Assembly (NCBI RefSeq): GCF_015500075.1
Contig: NZ_CP045496.1
Span: 5,962,001-6,026,000, forward strand
Reading direction: 5' to 3'
From: Mesorhizobium sp. INR15
GTDB lineage: Bacteria > Pseudomonadota > Alphaproteobacteria > Rhizobiales > Rhizobiaceae
DNA length: 64,000 nt
Part shown: in pieces, positions 1-9,701 of the stretch
How positions within the stretch are numbered: the stretch's first letter is position 1
Layout of the letters: each line of letters opens with the position of its first letter
Position numbers and translations under genes: made by a program
The notes under the pieces: generated by a model
What the model was told of the DNA's origin: nothing
Database searches by the model: none
What the model saw: the letters and a program-made list of their open reading frames with translations, nothing else

Positions 1-765
1 GATGCGCTCGATGCACCAGCCTCGACCTGGAGCGAGATGCTCGATCTCGCCCGGCAGGGGCGCGTGCTGCTGCCGTTGCGGTCGCCGCATTCGCTGATGA
101 CCTTCTACACGCTGGCAGGCAATCTCGGGCATCCTTGCGCGACCGATCCGTCCCGCAGCCTCATCGATGTAGAGGCCGGCATAGAAGCCTTTGAGGGGAT
201 GCGTGAAATCGCCGCCCTCGTCGATCCGGCATGCCTCGACATGGACCCGATCGCGGTTTCAGAGCGGATGACGGAGGCCGGCTCCCGCTTCGTCTGTTCC
301 CCGCTGATCTATGGCTATGTCTCCTACGCTGCTGCCGGTTTTCGCGCGCATCGCCTGGCCTTCGCCGATATCCCGGTCATCGGTTCCGACGGCCCGGTGG
401 GCTCGGCACTTGGCGGCACGGGGATCGCGGTATCTGCGTTTTCCAAGGCGAAAGAGGCCGCCATCGACTTTGCCTACTGGGTTGCCAGTGGCGACATACA
501 GCGCGGGTTGTATGCGGCCTCGGGTGGTCAGCCCGGCCATGCCGCCGCTTGGGGCGACCAGACCGTCAATGACGCGACCGGGAATTTCTATCGGGATACG
601 CGCGCGACGCTTGAAGGCGCGTGGGTGCGGCCGCGCCATGACGGCTACATGGCGTTCCAGCAGGCGGCATCCGACCGCATCAATTCCGGCATGACATCCG
701 GCCATCGAGCCGGCCAGGTCGTCGCCGATCTCAATCACCTGTTCCGGGAGGGTAGCCCAGCATAG
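1..765 (+). CDS. Extracellular solute-binding protein, family 1, C-terminal part (cut by window start)
   Basis: The reading frame is open from base 1 and ends with TAG at 763-765, so the gene starts upstream of the window. The visible 254 residues resemble the C-terminal lobe of periplasmic sugar-binding proteins of ABC importers. They include a glycine-rich stretch (GSALGGTGIAV) followed by a segment of the type AKEAAIDFAYWVASGD, which is characteristic of family 1 binding proteins just before the final helices. No signal peptide can be judged because the N-terminus is missing. The next gene is another binding protein of a different family, 55 bases downstream, so this fragment probably ends a separate importer operon. 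The ligand cannot be told. Confidence 0.7.
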   Translation, partial: DALDAPASTWSEMLDLARQGRVLLPLRSPHSLMTFYTLAGNLGHPCATDPSRSLIDVEAGIEAFEGMREIAALVDPACLDMDPIAVSERMTEAGSRFVCSPLIYGYVSYAAAGFRAHRLAFADIPVIGSDGPVGSALGGTGIAVSAFSKAKEAAIDFAYWVASGDIQRGLYAASGGQPGHAAAWGDQTVNDATGNFYRDTRATLEGAWVRPRHDGYMAFQQAASDRINSGMTSGHRAGQVVADLNHLFREGSPA

Positions 766-820
766 GTGTCCGGCGTTGCCGGTGGAGGAGCCTGAACGAA
801 ACCGAACGGAGGAGAACACA

Positions 821-2008
821 ATGACAAGAATGATCCGCGGCCTGCTGGCCGCAACCGCTCTCGCCTCGCTTGCAACGGCCGCTCTTGCCCAGGATGTGCA
901 AGGCGTCATCGGCGGGCTTCCGACCGAACTGAAGGCGCAGTATGACGGCGCGCCGCAGAAGGTGCTGCCCTCCGCCTGGGACAATTTCACGCCGCCGCCC
1001 AAGCCATGGAAATGGTGCCACTCGGAATCCTACCAAGGCAACCCATGGCGGGTGACCGTCACCAAGGAGCTGAAGCGTCTCGTCGACGGGCTGATTACCG
1101 ACGGCACCGTGTCCAGTTTCGAAGTGTCGGATTCCAACAACGACGCCAGCCAGCAGATCAACCAGATACGGGCCTTCATCGACAAGAAATGCTCGATCAT
1201 CACCTCGGTGCCGGGTTCGGCCACGGCACTTGACGATGCCATCGATGCCGCCGCCAAGGCCGGCATTCCGTTCATCACCGCCGCCGGCTCGGTGACCAGC
1301 CCGAACGCGATCAATGTCGATTCCAACTATGCGCGCTGGGGCTATGACATGATGACGGCGATCGGCAAGGCGCAGCCGGACGGCGCCAGCATCCTTCTGG
1401 TCGAAGGCATAGCCGGCCACCCGATCGTGGTGCAGGAACGGCAGGGCGCGGACAAGGCGCTGGCGGAGAACTCGAAGCTGAAGATCTCGCGCAACGTCAA
1501 CGGCAACTGGACAGCCAATGTCACCAAGACCGTAGTACTGCAGGCGATCGCCACCAACCCGGCACCGATCGATGCGGTGTGGACCACGGGCAGCGAAAGC
1601 CGTGTCGTCGCCGAGGCCTTCGCCGAAGCCGGCCGCCCAGCGCCGTTGATCACCGGTTCGATCACCGGCGATGCACTCGGCTACTGGAAGGCCAATCCCG
1701 ACAAGTATCGCTTCGAGGGCCATGCGGTGCTGCCGCACTGGACCGCCGAGACGCTGTTCCGCGTCGGCGAGCGCATGCTCGATGGCCAGAAGCCAAAGTT
1801 GAACACGCTGCTGATCCCGATCCCGCCGGTGCACAGTGCCGATCTGGGCGCCTGGTACAAGGACTGCATGACGGCTGACGCGGTCTCGATCTTCCCCGTC
1901 CCGCCAACAGACCCGATGCCGGAAGAATGGCTCAACGCCTATTTCTCCAACCCGGCGCCGACCAAGGGCTGGGACTATTCGAAGGTGCCAGACGCCTGTG
2001 CAAAGTGA
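821..2008 (+). CDS. Ribose-type sugar ABC transporter, periplasmic binding protein
   Basis: This 395-residue protein should capture a sugar or sugar-like ligand in the periplasm and deliver it to the permeases encoded at 3560-5483. The ATG at 821 is chosen because GGAGG lies about 8 bases upstream and the protein then opens with a classical signal peptide (hydrophobic run, cleavage expected near ALA-QD, residues 21-25). An in-frame TTG at 776 would add an implausible charged leader. The body has the periplasmic-binding-protein type I fold used by RbsB/XylF-like proteins, including the segment SDSNNDASQQINQIRAFI and alternating hydrophobic strands. Two ATPase genes and two RbsC-like permeases follow on the same strand, so this is the first gene of a five-gene operon. 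The ligand is unknown. Confidence 0.85.
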   Translation: MTRMIRGLLAATALASLATAALAQDVQGVIGGLPTELKAQYDGAPQKVLPSAWDNFTPPPKPWKWCHSESYQGNPWRVTVTKELKRLVDGLITDGTVSSFEVSDSNNDASQQINQIRAFIDKKCSIITSVPGSATALDDAIDAAAKAGIPFITAAGSVTSPNAINVDSNYARWGYDMMTAIGKAQPDGASILLVEGIAGHPIVVQERQGADKALAENSKLKISRNVNGNWTANVTKTVVLQAIATNPAPIDAVWTTGSESRVVAEAFAEAGRPAPLITGSITGDALGYWKANPDKYRFEGHAVLPHWTAETLFRVGERMLDGQKPKLNTLLIPIPPVHSADLGAWYKDCMTADAVSIFPVPPTDPMPEEWLNAYFSNPAPTKGWDYSKVPDACAK

Positions 2009-2089
2009 CGCCTGCGCAAAGTGACGCCCTGACTGCACTCTTGGTTGGCCGGCCCTATTTGCAGGGCCGGCTGCCGCCCGGAACGCGAC

Positions 2090-2827
2090 ATGCTTGAAAT
2101 CAGAAACATATCCAAACGCTATGGCGAGACGGTCGCCCTTTCGGACGCCTCGATCGCGTTCCGGGCCGGGACGATCCACACCATCCTGGGCGAGAACGGT
2201 TCCGGCAAGAGCACCATGGTCAAGCTCTTGTCCGGCATCGTCCAGCCGGACAGCGGCGCGATCGTCCTGCAAGGCAAGCCCTTCTCGGGGACCAGCCCCT
2301 CTGTCTTCCAGGCGCAAGGTTTTGCCACTGTGTTTCAGGAAGTGCTGATCGCGCCCGATCGCAGCGTGACCGACAACATATTGCTTGGTCTTGATGGCCT
2401 GATCCGCCGTGCCGTCCCCCGCAGCGAGCGCCGCGACAGGGCCGCCGCCGCGTTGAAGCGTTTTGCTGTCACCGACGTTCCTCCCGATACCCGCGCTGGG
2501 CTGTTGCCGCTCGCCGCGCAGCAACTGGTGGTTCTCGCCCGCGCCGTCGTGCGCAATCCAAAGATCCTCATCCTCGACGAAGTCACAGCCGCGCTCGATT
2601 TCGCCGATCGCGAGTCCGTCTTCTCGCTGATGCGGGCCCTTGCCGCCGAGGGCTGCCTTATCCTGTTCATCACCCACCGCATGGACGAGGTGATGTCGCT
2701 TTCGGATCGTATATCCATCCTGCGCGGCGGCAGCGTGGTGAGCACGGAAGAGCGCGGCGCTTCGACACCAGCAGAACTGTTGAAGGCCATGGCGCCACGA
2801 ACGGCGGCGGAGCTGGCGCATGGCTGA
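2090..2827 (+). CDS. Sugar ABC transporter ATPase, N-terminal half of an RbsA-type protein
   Basis: A 245-residue ABC ATPase corresponding to the first nucleotide-binding domain of RbsA/XylG/MglA proteins, which are normally about 500 residues with two domains. Walker A is GENGSGKST (residues 34-42), the Q-loop glutamine is near 83, Walker B is LILDE (160-164), and the switch histidine is at 196. The signature position reads LPLAAQQLVVLARA instead of LSGGQ, in line with the degenerate signature (LSVAQQQ type) of the first domain in this family. ATG at 2090 is preferred over an in-frame TTG at 2045 because the conserved domain begins at once. The stop overlaps the start of the next gene, which encodes the second domain. 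Confidence 0.85.
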   Translation: MLEIRNISKRYGETVALSDASIAFRAGTIHTILGENGSGKSTMVKLLSGIVQPDSGAIVLQGKPFSGTSPSVFQAQGFATVFQEVLIAPDRSVTDNILLGLDGLIRRAVPRSERRDRAAAALKRFAVTDVPPDTRAGLLPLAAQQLVVLARAVVRNPKILILDEVTAALDFADRESVFSLMRALAAEGCLILFITHRMDEVMSLSDRISILRGGSVVSTEERGASTPAELLKAMAPRTAAELAHG

Positions 2828-3563
2828 TCGCGGCACTCTTTCCACGCATGATCTCGTCATCGCGCCCGGCGCCAGCCCCATCATTCAAACGATCGCCGCC
2901 GGCGAAATCGTCGGGCTTGCCGGCCTCGATGGCCATGGCCAGGAGCTGTTTCTCAAAATGCTCGCCGGCCTGGCATCGCCGCTTGGCGGCACGATCATGA
3001 TCGATCTGCACGGCACGTCTAGCAAGATCACCAGCTTTCGCAAGGCCGTCGCCAGCGGCATTGCCTACCTGCCGCGCGACAGGCGTGCGAACGGGATTTT
3101 TCCGACGCAGTCGGTGCTCGACAATTTCGCCGTTTCGACGCTGTCTAGGGATACTCGGCTTGGGCTGATCAGTCCGGCGGCGCGCAAGGCCCGCTACGAC
3201 ATCTACCGCGAAAAACTGGCGATTTCAGCGCCTCGGCCCGATGCACCAATCACCACCCTGTCCGGCGGCAACCAGCAGAAGGTGCTGCTCGCCCGCGCGC
3301 TGGCGCTTGAACCGGCGATCCTGCTGCTCAACGACCCGACGCGCGGCGTCGACGTGGCGACGCGGCATGTTCTCTATGATGTCTTTCGCGGGCTGGCCGC
3401 CGACGGCATGGGCCTCGTGATCCTTTCCAGCGAGATCGAAGAGATCCTGCTTCTCTGTCACCGCGTTCTGGTGTTCCGCGAGAACGAAGTCGCGGCGGAA
3501 ATCGCCGGCGAAGCGATGAACACCGAGAATGTGATATCCGCGATGTTCGGGCGTGCCGCATGA
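2820..3563 (+). CDS. Sugar ABC transporter ATPase, C-terminal half of an RbsA-type protein
   Basis: This 247-residue protein matches the second domain of RbsA-like ATPases. Its P-loop is degenerate (GLAGLDGHGQEL, residues 32-43, no Walker lysine), which is normal for this domain. The signature LSGGNQQK (147-154) is intact. Walker B reads LLLNDPTRGVD (168-178), where the family usually has L-D-E-P, so the D-E pair has become N-D. The ATG lies in the 8-base overlap ATGGCTGA with the previous stop, which suggests translational coupling. Either the two-domain protein was genuinely split, or a fused gene has frameshifted. Both halves keep conserved motifs and good codon use, which favours a functional split. 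Confidence 0.82.
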   Translation: MADRGTLSTHDLVIAPGASPIIQTIAAGEIVGLAGLDGHGQELFLKMLAGLASPLGGTIMIDLHGTSSKITSFRKAVASGIAYLPRDRRANGIFPTQSVLDNFAVSTLSRDTRLGLISPAARKARYDIYREKLAISAPRPDAPITTLSGGNQQKVLLARALALEPAILLLNDPTRGVDVATRHVLYDVFRGLAADGMGLVILSSEIEEILLLCHRVLVFRENEVAAEIAGEAMNTENVISAMFGRAA

Positions 3564-4510
3564 GCCCGGTCGCGCGCCTCCTGTCTCTTTCGCGAAGCGT
3601 GGGTTTCGCTGTCGTGCTGCTAGCCGTCCTGCTTGCGGTCAATCTCATTCTCAGCCCGGCGCGGTTCCAGCCGGGGTCGTGGGGCGCGCTGATCGGACTG
3701 GCCGCGCCGTTGATCGGCGCAGCGATTGCTTCGACCCCGGTGATCCTCGCTGGACGCGGCGGCATCGACATCTCGGTCGGGCCGCTGATGGGCTTCGTCA
3801 ACGCCATGGTGATCCAGGTTCTTTTCCTGCGTTCTGGCATCAACTCGCCCCTGGTGCTGGTGCCAGCGGCGCTGCTCATCGGCTCGCTGGTGGGCGCGGC
3901 GAACGGCTTTCTGGCCACCATCGTGCGCATCCAGCCGATCGTCGCTACGCTCGGCACCTACCTCATCCTCACCGGCGTCACCTTGACGGTTCTGCCCGCA
4001 CCGATCGGTCCGGCACCAGCATGGCTGAAGGCCCTGGCCGGCCCATGGTCGATGCTGCCGCTGGCGGTGATGTTCATTGCCTGGTGGCTGGTGCGGCGCA
4101 CGCCTTATTATGACCAGTTGATGGCCGTCGGCAGCGACGATCGAGCCGCCTACACCGCAGGTGTCGATGTCACCCGCGTGCGCTTCATCGCCTATGTCAT
4201 GACCGGAATGCTCGGCGGCTGCGCCGGGCTGATGCTGACGGCGCTGATCGGCTCCGCCGACCCCAATATCGGTCCGACCTACACGCTGATCGCCATCGCC
4301 GCTGTCGCGCTTGGCGGCGTCAGCCTTGCTGGCGGCCGTGGCGGTGTCGCGGGCGCGGCCATAGGCGCGATCGACATCTTCCTTCTGCAAAGCGTGCTGA
4401 CGACATTCAACGTCTCGACCTTCGTCCTGCAGATCGCCTACGGCGCCATCCTGGTGCTGGCGGTGATGCTGACCGCGCTGCAGGAACGTCTTGCCATGAG
4501 GGGGCGCTGA
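3560..4510 (+). CDS. Ribose-type sugar ABC transporter permease 1
   Basis: A 316-residue inner-membrane protein with about eight to ten hydrophobic segments, of the RbsC/XylH/AraH permease family. Typical family segments are visible: GRGGIDISVGPLMGFVNA near residue 70, NGFLATIVRIQPIVATLGTY near 115-135, and a glycine-rich GGVSLAGGRGGVAG near 255. The start ATG overlaps the stop of the preceding ATPase gene by four bases (ATGA), a sign of translational coupling within the operon. It should pair with the second permease just downstream to form the transmembrane channel for the sugar captured by the binding protein at 821-2008. Confidence 0.88.
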   Translation: MSPVARLLSLSRSVGFAVVLLAVLLAVNLILSPARFQPGSWGALIGLAAPLIGAAIASTPVILAGRGGIDISVGPLMGFVNAMVIQVLFLRSGINSPLVLVPAALLIGSLVGAANGFLATIVRIQPIVATLGTYLILTGVTLTVLPAPIGPAPAWLKALAGPWSMLPLAVMFIAWWLVRRTPYYDQLMAVGSDDRAAYTAGVDVTRVRFIAYVMTGMLGGCAGLMLTALIGSADPNIGPTYTLIAIAAVALGGVSLAGGRGGVAGAAIGAIDIFLLQSVLTTFNVSTFVLQIAYGAILVLAVMLTALQERLAMRGR

Positions 4511-4511
4511 C

Positions 4512-5483
4512 ATGGCCATCGGCCAAAACCTGTTCGCGACAACCAATGCCCGCGTCGTCGGCGCCTTCTGCGTCGCGGCCGTGCTGCACCTTGCCGGCAT
4601 GGTTCTCATTCCAGGCTATTCGGCGCCTTTCGCCGTGCGCGCCATGCTGGTGCTCGCCTCGCTGCTTGCCGTTGCCTCGATTGGCCAGACGCTGGTCGTG
4701 ATCATGGGTGGTATCGACCTCTCCATCCCCTTCGTCATAGGCTTCGCCAATGTCGTGGCGGCGCAGCTTTATGGCGATGGCTGGAATTTTGTTCTCGTCT
4801 GCGGCCTCGTCGGCGTGCTCGCCATCATGATCGGCGGGCTGAACGGCCTGATCTCGCGCAGCCTGGATATCCAGCCGCTCATCGTCACGCTGGGTATCGG
4901 CATGATCGTGCAAGGCCTGGTGCTTTTGTGGACGGCGGGTTTCCCCTCGGGCTCCGCACCGGAAGCCGTTTCGAGCTTCGTGTCGATCGGCGGGTCGGCT
5001 GGGCCGTTGCCGGTTCCGTGGCTGGTGCCAAGCCTGGTTGTACTTGCCGCGCTCGTCGTGCTGGTGTTGGAACGTACTCCCTATGGGCGGCGGCTCTACG
5101 CGCTGGGCAGCAATCCGGACGCGGCGCCGCTGGCGCTGATCGATCCGGTTCGGATGTGGGTCATCACCTATGCCGCAAGTGCCTTCTTCGCGGCTGTCGC
5201 GGGCGTGCTGCTGCTTGGTTTCACCGGCTCCGCCTATGGCGATGTCGGGCAGCCCTATCTGTTCCAGACCATCGCGGCCGTGGTCGTCGGCGGTGCGGCG
5301 CTTGTCGGCGGGCGGGGCAGCTATCTCGGCACGATCGCCGGCGTTCTGGTGCTGACCGAAATCAACACGTTGCTGATCGGTCTCGGCTTCCAGCCGTCAG
5401 CGGTGCAGGCGGCACTAGGCCTGGTCATCGTGCTGCTGGTCTCGCTCTATGGCCGCGAACGGCACGTCTCGACGACGATCTGA
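4512..5483 (+). CDS. Ribose-type sugar ABC transporter permease 2
   Basis: A 323-residue RbsC-like permease that starts one base after the stop of permease 1. It shows the same family landmarks: IMGGIDLSIPFVIGFANV near residues 65-82, NGLISRSLDIQPLIVTLG near 115-132, and GGAALVGGRGSYLGT near 262. The two permeases are distinct in sequence, which fits a heterodimeric channel as in several rhizobial sugar importers. It is the last gene of the operon starting at 821; the next gene is on the opposite strand and only 6 bases separate the two stop codons. Confidence 0.88.
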   Translation: MAIGQNLFATTNARVVGAFCVAAVLHLAGMVLIPGYSAPFAVRAMLVLASLLAVASIGQTLVVIMGGIDLSIPFVIGFANVVAAQLYGDGWNFVLVCGLVGVLAIMIGGLNGLISRSLDIQPLIVTLGIGMIVQGLVLLWTAGFPSGSAPEAVSSFVSIGGSAGPLPVPWLVPSLVVLAALVVLVLERTPYGRRLYALGSNPDAAPLALIDPVRMWVITYAASAFFAAVAGVLLLGFTGSAYGDVGQPYLFQTIAAVVVGGAALVGGRGSYLGTIAGVLVLTEINTLLIGLGFQPSAVQAALGLVIVLLVSLYGRERHVSTTI

Positions 5484-5489
5484 GCGCGG

Positions 5490-6329
<840 letters not shown>

Positions 6330-6392
6330 GGCGGCTCTCCTCCTCCTGATTTCAAACTATCTCACGGAGAAATTCTTCATTCAAATAAGAAT

Positions 6393-7178
6393 TTAGGCGG
6401 ATGCGCCCACCGCCGACCCCGCCAGATGCGACAGCTTTTCGGCCGTTGCCTGTAAAAGTTCGATGGTTCTGGTGATGTCAGGCGCGGACGGTGCGTTGAT
6501 CACCGTTATGTAGGGAATCGACAGCGCCGCGATCGCCTTGCCGTCGGAACTGCATACCGGGGCCGAGAGATTGTAGACGCCGGCTGTCTGCATCGAAGCC
6601 ATCATCTCGTAGCCGCGGTCGCGAATCTGGTCGAGCCGGGCATAGAATTCCGGAGGCTGCGCGGTCTTGTCGGTGCTGCGGACATGTTCGGAAATCATCA
6701 TCTGCCGCTCTTCCGGTGAACGGAAAGCCAGCAGGACATGACCAGAACCGGTGTCGAACAGGCTGATATGCGAGCCGACCCGGATCGAGATCCCCCAGTA
6801 GTTCGGAGCCTCCTGCTGGCCAATCACCACGGCGGAACCACGATCAAAAACAACAAGTTGGTTGGCCTGCTGCGAGGTCTCAGCCAGTTCGCGCATGAGC
6901 GGCGTGGCGTAGGAAACCAGCCTGCGCACCGGCGCGTGCAATTGCGCAAGACCGAACAGCTTGAGCGTCAGTGAATACCGGTCGCCGTCGAGCCGCGTGA
7001 CGTAGCCACGCCGCACCAGCCGGTCCAGCATGCGGTAGAACTCGTTGGGGCTGCGGTCGAGCTTCTTGGCGATTTCCGCCTGGGTGAGACCGCCATCGAC
7101 GCCGGCCAGCAGTTCGAGAATGTCGAGCCCCTTGTCAAGGGCCGGCGCACGGTACCGCTCGTCTTCGCTGTCATCCAT
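6393..7178 (-). CDS. IclR family transcriptional regulator
   Basis: A 261-residue regulator with an N-terminal winged helix-turn-helix (about residues 14-75, with GGLTQAEIAKKLDRSPNEFY as the recognition region) and a C-terminal IclR effector-binding domain containing GSHISLFDTGSGHVLLAF. The start ATG at 7178 is preceded by a GGGGAA stretch. It is divergent from the binding-protein gene at 7346, and the 167-base space contains repeated TATGAATGT sequences. It therefore probably controls both the lactonase gene downstream and the sugar operon opposite, responding to a sugar acid. The effector cannot be deduced from sequence. Confidence 0.88.
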   Translation of the reverse strand: MDDSEDERYRAPALDKGLDILELLAGVDGGLTQAEIAKKLDRSPNEFYRMLDRLVRRGYVTRLDGDRYSLTLKLFGLAQLHAPVRRLVSYATPLMRELAETSQQANQLVVFDRGSAVVIGQQEAPNYWGISIRVGSHISLFDTGSGHVLLAFRSPEERQMMISEHVRSTDKTAQPPEFYARLDQIRDRGYEMMASMQTAGVYNLSAPVCSSDGKAIAALSIPYITVINAPSAPDITRTIELLQATAEKLSHLAGSAVGASA

Positions 7179-7205
7179 GCGCCGTTTCCCCAGTGAATTG
7201 ACCTC

Positions 7206-7285
7206 TTCATATACGCAGGAACGCAGTTGGCGGAAACAAATTTCGTCTTGACGTATCTATGAATGTTTTGTTTGTATATGAATGT
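7206..7285. promoter_or_regulatory. Divergent promoter region with candidate IclR sites
   Basis: Between the IclR gene and the sugar-binding-protein gene. TTCATATAC (7206-7214) is mirrored by GTATATGAA (7274-7282). TATGAATGT occurs twice in direct orientation (7258-7266 and 7277-7285, 19 bases apart). A possible plus-strand promoter has TTGACG at 7248-7253 and a weak -10 (TTTGTA) 17 bases later, so the repeats would overlap the promoter. Binding by the neighbouring IclR protein is inference. Confidence 0.4.
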
Positions 7286-7345
7286 ATCGCTTCTTGTCAT
7301 CAGACGAGTTGCGGCCGCCGCAAGGCGCACCAAGGGAGGATACCA

Positions 7346-8665
7346 ATGAACAGACTGCTTTCCGGCGTGTCCGCCGGCGCATTGGCGCTTGCATTCGGTG
7401 CAGGCGCGGCCCTTGCCGGCGACCTGCCCGGCAAGTTCGAAGGCGTTACCATCGATGTGAAGCTGATCGGTGGCCAGCAATATGAAAAGCTCTATGAACG
7501 TATCCCGGAATGGGAGAAGCTGACAGGCGCCAAGGTCAACATCCTGACCAAGAAGAACGGCTTCGACATCGACAAGGAACTCAAGTCCGACATCGCCTCA
7601 GGCAGCACCAACTGGTGCGTCGGCTGGAACCATTCGTCGTTCGCGCCGCAATATACGGGGCTCTACACCGATCTCAGCAAGCTCTTGCCCAAATCGGAAA
7701 TCGATGCGTTCGTGCCTTCGACGATCAAGTCGGCGACCATCGACGGCAAACTGGAGATGCTGCCTCGCGCCCAGTTCGACGTTTCGGCGCTCTACTACCA
7801 GAAGAGCCTGTACGAGAACGCCGACAACAAGACCAAGTTCAAGGCGAAATACGGCTATGACCTGATGCCGCCGGACACCTGGAAGGAAGTCACCGACCAG
7901 GCGGAGTTCTTCGCCAACCCGCCCAACTTCTACGGCACGCAGTTCGCCGGCAAGGAAGAGGCGATCAACGGCCGCTTCTACGAAATGGTGGTCGCCGAGG
8001 GCGGCGAATATCTCGACAAGGACGGCAAGCCGGTGTTCAACTCCGAAGCCGGCATCCGGGCGCTCGACTGGTTCGTCAACCTCTACAAGGCCAAGGCCGT
8101 ACCGGCCGGCACGACCAACTACCTCTGGGACGATCTCGGCCAGGGCTTTGCCTCGGGCACTGTCGCCATCAATCTCGACTGGCCGGGCTGGGCCGGGTTC
8201 TTCAACGATCCGAAGTCGTCGAAGGTCGCCGGCAATGTCGGCGTCAAGGTTGCGCCCAAGGGCTCCTCCGGCAAGCGCACCGGCTGGTCTGGTTTCCATG
8301 GCTTCTCGGTGACCGAAAACTGCCCGAACAAGGAGGCTGCCGCATCGCTTGTGTGGTGGTTGACCAACGAGGATAGCCAGAAGCTCGAAGCCGCCGCAGG
8401 CCCGCTGCCAACCCGCACCGCTGTCTGGGACTGGGATCTCCAGCAGGCGGCAAGCGATCCTTACAAGAAGGAGGTCCTGACCGCCTTCCAGGAAGAAGCC
8501 AAGCACGCCTTTGCCGTGCCGCAGACGCCTGAGTGGATCGAGATTTCGAACGCTGTCTATCCCGAGTTGCAGGCAGCCATCCTCGGCGACAAGACGTCGA
8601 AGCAGGCACTGGACGAAGCCGCCGCCAAGGCGACGCAGATCCTTCAGGACGCCGGCAAGCTCTGA
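7346..8665 (+). CDS. Carbohydrate ABC transporter, extracellular binding protein (family 1)
   Basis: A 439-residue periplasmic binding protein. ATG 7346 is selected because AGGGAGGA precedes it by about 6 bases and a clear signal peptide follows (MNRLLSGVSAGALALAFGAG, then cleavage near ALAGD). An in-frame upstream ATG at 7259 would place non-signal residues before it. Family features include IKVGG-like N-terminal strands, ANFYGTQFAGKEEAING-type contact loops, and an aromatic-rich DLGQGFASGTVAINLDWPGWAG segment typical of sugar-binding proteins. It heads an operon with two MalF/MalG-type permeases and a MalK-type ATPase, so it feeds a sugar or oligosaccharide to that importer. Two cysteines near residues 89 and 327 are present but no lipobox. 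Confidence 0.88.
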   Translation: MNRLLSGVSAGALALAFGAGAALAGDLPGKFEGVTIDVKLIGGQQYEKLYERIPEWEKLTGAKVNILTKKNGFDIDKELKSDIASGSTNWCVGWNHSSFAPQYTGLYTDLSKLLPKSEIDAFVPSTIKSATIDGKLEMLPRAQFDVSALYYQKSLYENADNKTKFKAKYGYDLMPPDTWKEVTDQAEFFANPPNFYGTQFAGKEEAINGRFYEMVVAEGGEYLDKDGKPVFNSEAGIRALDWFVNLYKAKAVPAGTTNYLWDDLGQGFASGTVAINLDWPGWAGFFNDPKSSKVAGNVGVKVAPKGSSGKRTGWSGFHGFSVTENCPNKEAAASLVWWLTNEDSQKLEAAAGPLPTRTAVWDWDLQQAASDPYKKEVLTAFQEEAKHAFAVPQTPEWIEISNAVYPELQAAILGDKTSKQALDEAAAKATQILQDAGKL

Positions 8666-8683
8666 GCATTCGCGGTCAAGGCT

Positions 8684-8711
8684 GCCTCCCCCATCACAGG
8701 ATGGGGGAGGC
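8684..8711 (+). promoter_or_regulatory. Intercistronic stem-loop between binding protein and permease genes
   Basis: GCCTCCCCCAT (8684-8694) and ATGGGGGAGGC (8701-8711) form a perfect 11-bp stem with a six-base loop, 18 bases after the binding-protein stop. No T-run follows, so it is unlikely to be a full terminator. A stable hairpin here is the known way to protect binding-protein mRNA and lower expression of the downstream membrane genes. Confidence 0.7.
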
Positions 8712-8793
8712 AATCGTGTACCGGCGCGAGCGCACAGGCAGATCCACGATGGGCCTCTGCCTGAAAATCGAAACCAACATTTCAGGGATACTG

Positions 8794-9690
8794 ATGAAGG
8801 GCTTCAAGCCATCCGCGCCATTCCTGCTGCTGCTTCCGGCGATGATCGTATTGGCGGCGGTTGTCGTGGTGCCGTTGCTTCTGTCGCTTTATTCCAGCTT
8901 CACGCCTTTCCGCCTGACCAAGCCCGAGACGTTTTACGTCTTCGTCGGCTTCCGGAACTATCTTTCGATCCTGGCCAACACCGATTTCTGGTGGGCGTTC
9001 GGCCGCACAGTCCTGTTGCTGACCATCGCGCTCAATCTCGAAATGCTGCTCGGCCTCGGCCTGGCGATGCTGGTTGAAAAGGCGACACGCGGCCAGCGTA
9101 TCCTGCGCACGCTGATGATGTTTCCGATGATGTTCTCACCGATCCTGGTCGGCTTCCAGTTCAAGTTCATGTTCAACGACAATATCGGCCTGGTGAACAA
9201 TGCCTTGCAGTCGCTCGGCATCACGCGGAACGCCATACCGTGGCTGATCGAAAGCCATCTCGCCTTCATCGCCATCTCGATCGCCGAGATCTGGTCGTCG
9301 ACCGCGATCTTCGCCATCCTGATCCTCGCTGGACTACTCGCCATGCCCAAGGAGCCGATCGAGGCGGCGCGTGTCGATGGCTGCACGCCCTGGCAGACCT
9401 TCCGCTATGTGACGTGGCCGTTCGTCATGCCCTTCGCCTATATCGCGATGACCATCCGTTCGCTTGACGTCGCGCGAGCCTATGACATCGTCAAGATCAT
9501 GACCGACGGCGGGCCCGCAGGCCGCACCGAGCTTCTGTGGACGCTGGTGGCGCGCACCGCCTACAGCGACGGGCGCATGGGCATGGCCAACGCCATGGCT
9601 TATTTTTCGATCCTGCTGTCCATCGCCTTCACCGTCTATTTCTTCAACAAGCTCGCCGCGGCGCGCACCCAGATCGGTGCAGAGTGGTGA
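8794..9690 (+). CDS. Carbohydrate ABC transporter permease 1 (MalF type)
   Basis: A 298-residue inner-membrane permease with six predicted hydrophobic segments. The MetI-like EAA loop reads EAARVDGCTPWQTFRYVTWP (about residues 190-209), which is the contact site for the ATPase. ATG 8794 is chosen because AGGGA lies about 6 bases upstream and the protein begins with a short charged stretch before the first membrane helix; ATG 8749 in the same frame is an alternative that adds 15 residues. The gene follows the binding protein and the intercistronic hairpin, and pairs with the second permease 11 bases downstream. Confidence 0.87.
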   Translation: MKGFKPSAPFLLLLPAMIVLAAVVVVPLLLSLYSSFTPFRLTKPETFYVFVGFRNYLSILANTDFWWAFGRTVLLLTIALNLEMLLGLGLAMLVEKATRGQRILRTLMMFPMMFSPILVGFQFKFMFNDNIGLVNNALQSLGITRNAIPWLIESHLAFIAISIAEIWSSTAIFAILILAGLLAMPKEPIEAARVDGCTPWQTFRYVTWPFVMPFAYIAMTIRSLDVARAYDIVKIMTDGGPAGRTELLWTLVARTAYSDGRMGMANAMAYFSILLSIAFTVYFFNKLAAARTQIGAEW

Positions 9691-9701
9691 AGGGCGCGGT
9701 G

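Noticed and set aside
731..2884. Long minus-strand open frame (717 codons) opposite the first sugar operon
   Set aside because: It lies antisense to well-supported binding-protein and ATPase genes, is rich in arginine and histidine and shows no domain; a typical GC-rich shadow frame.
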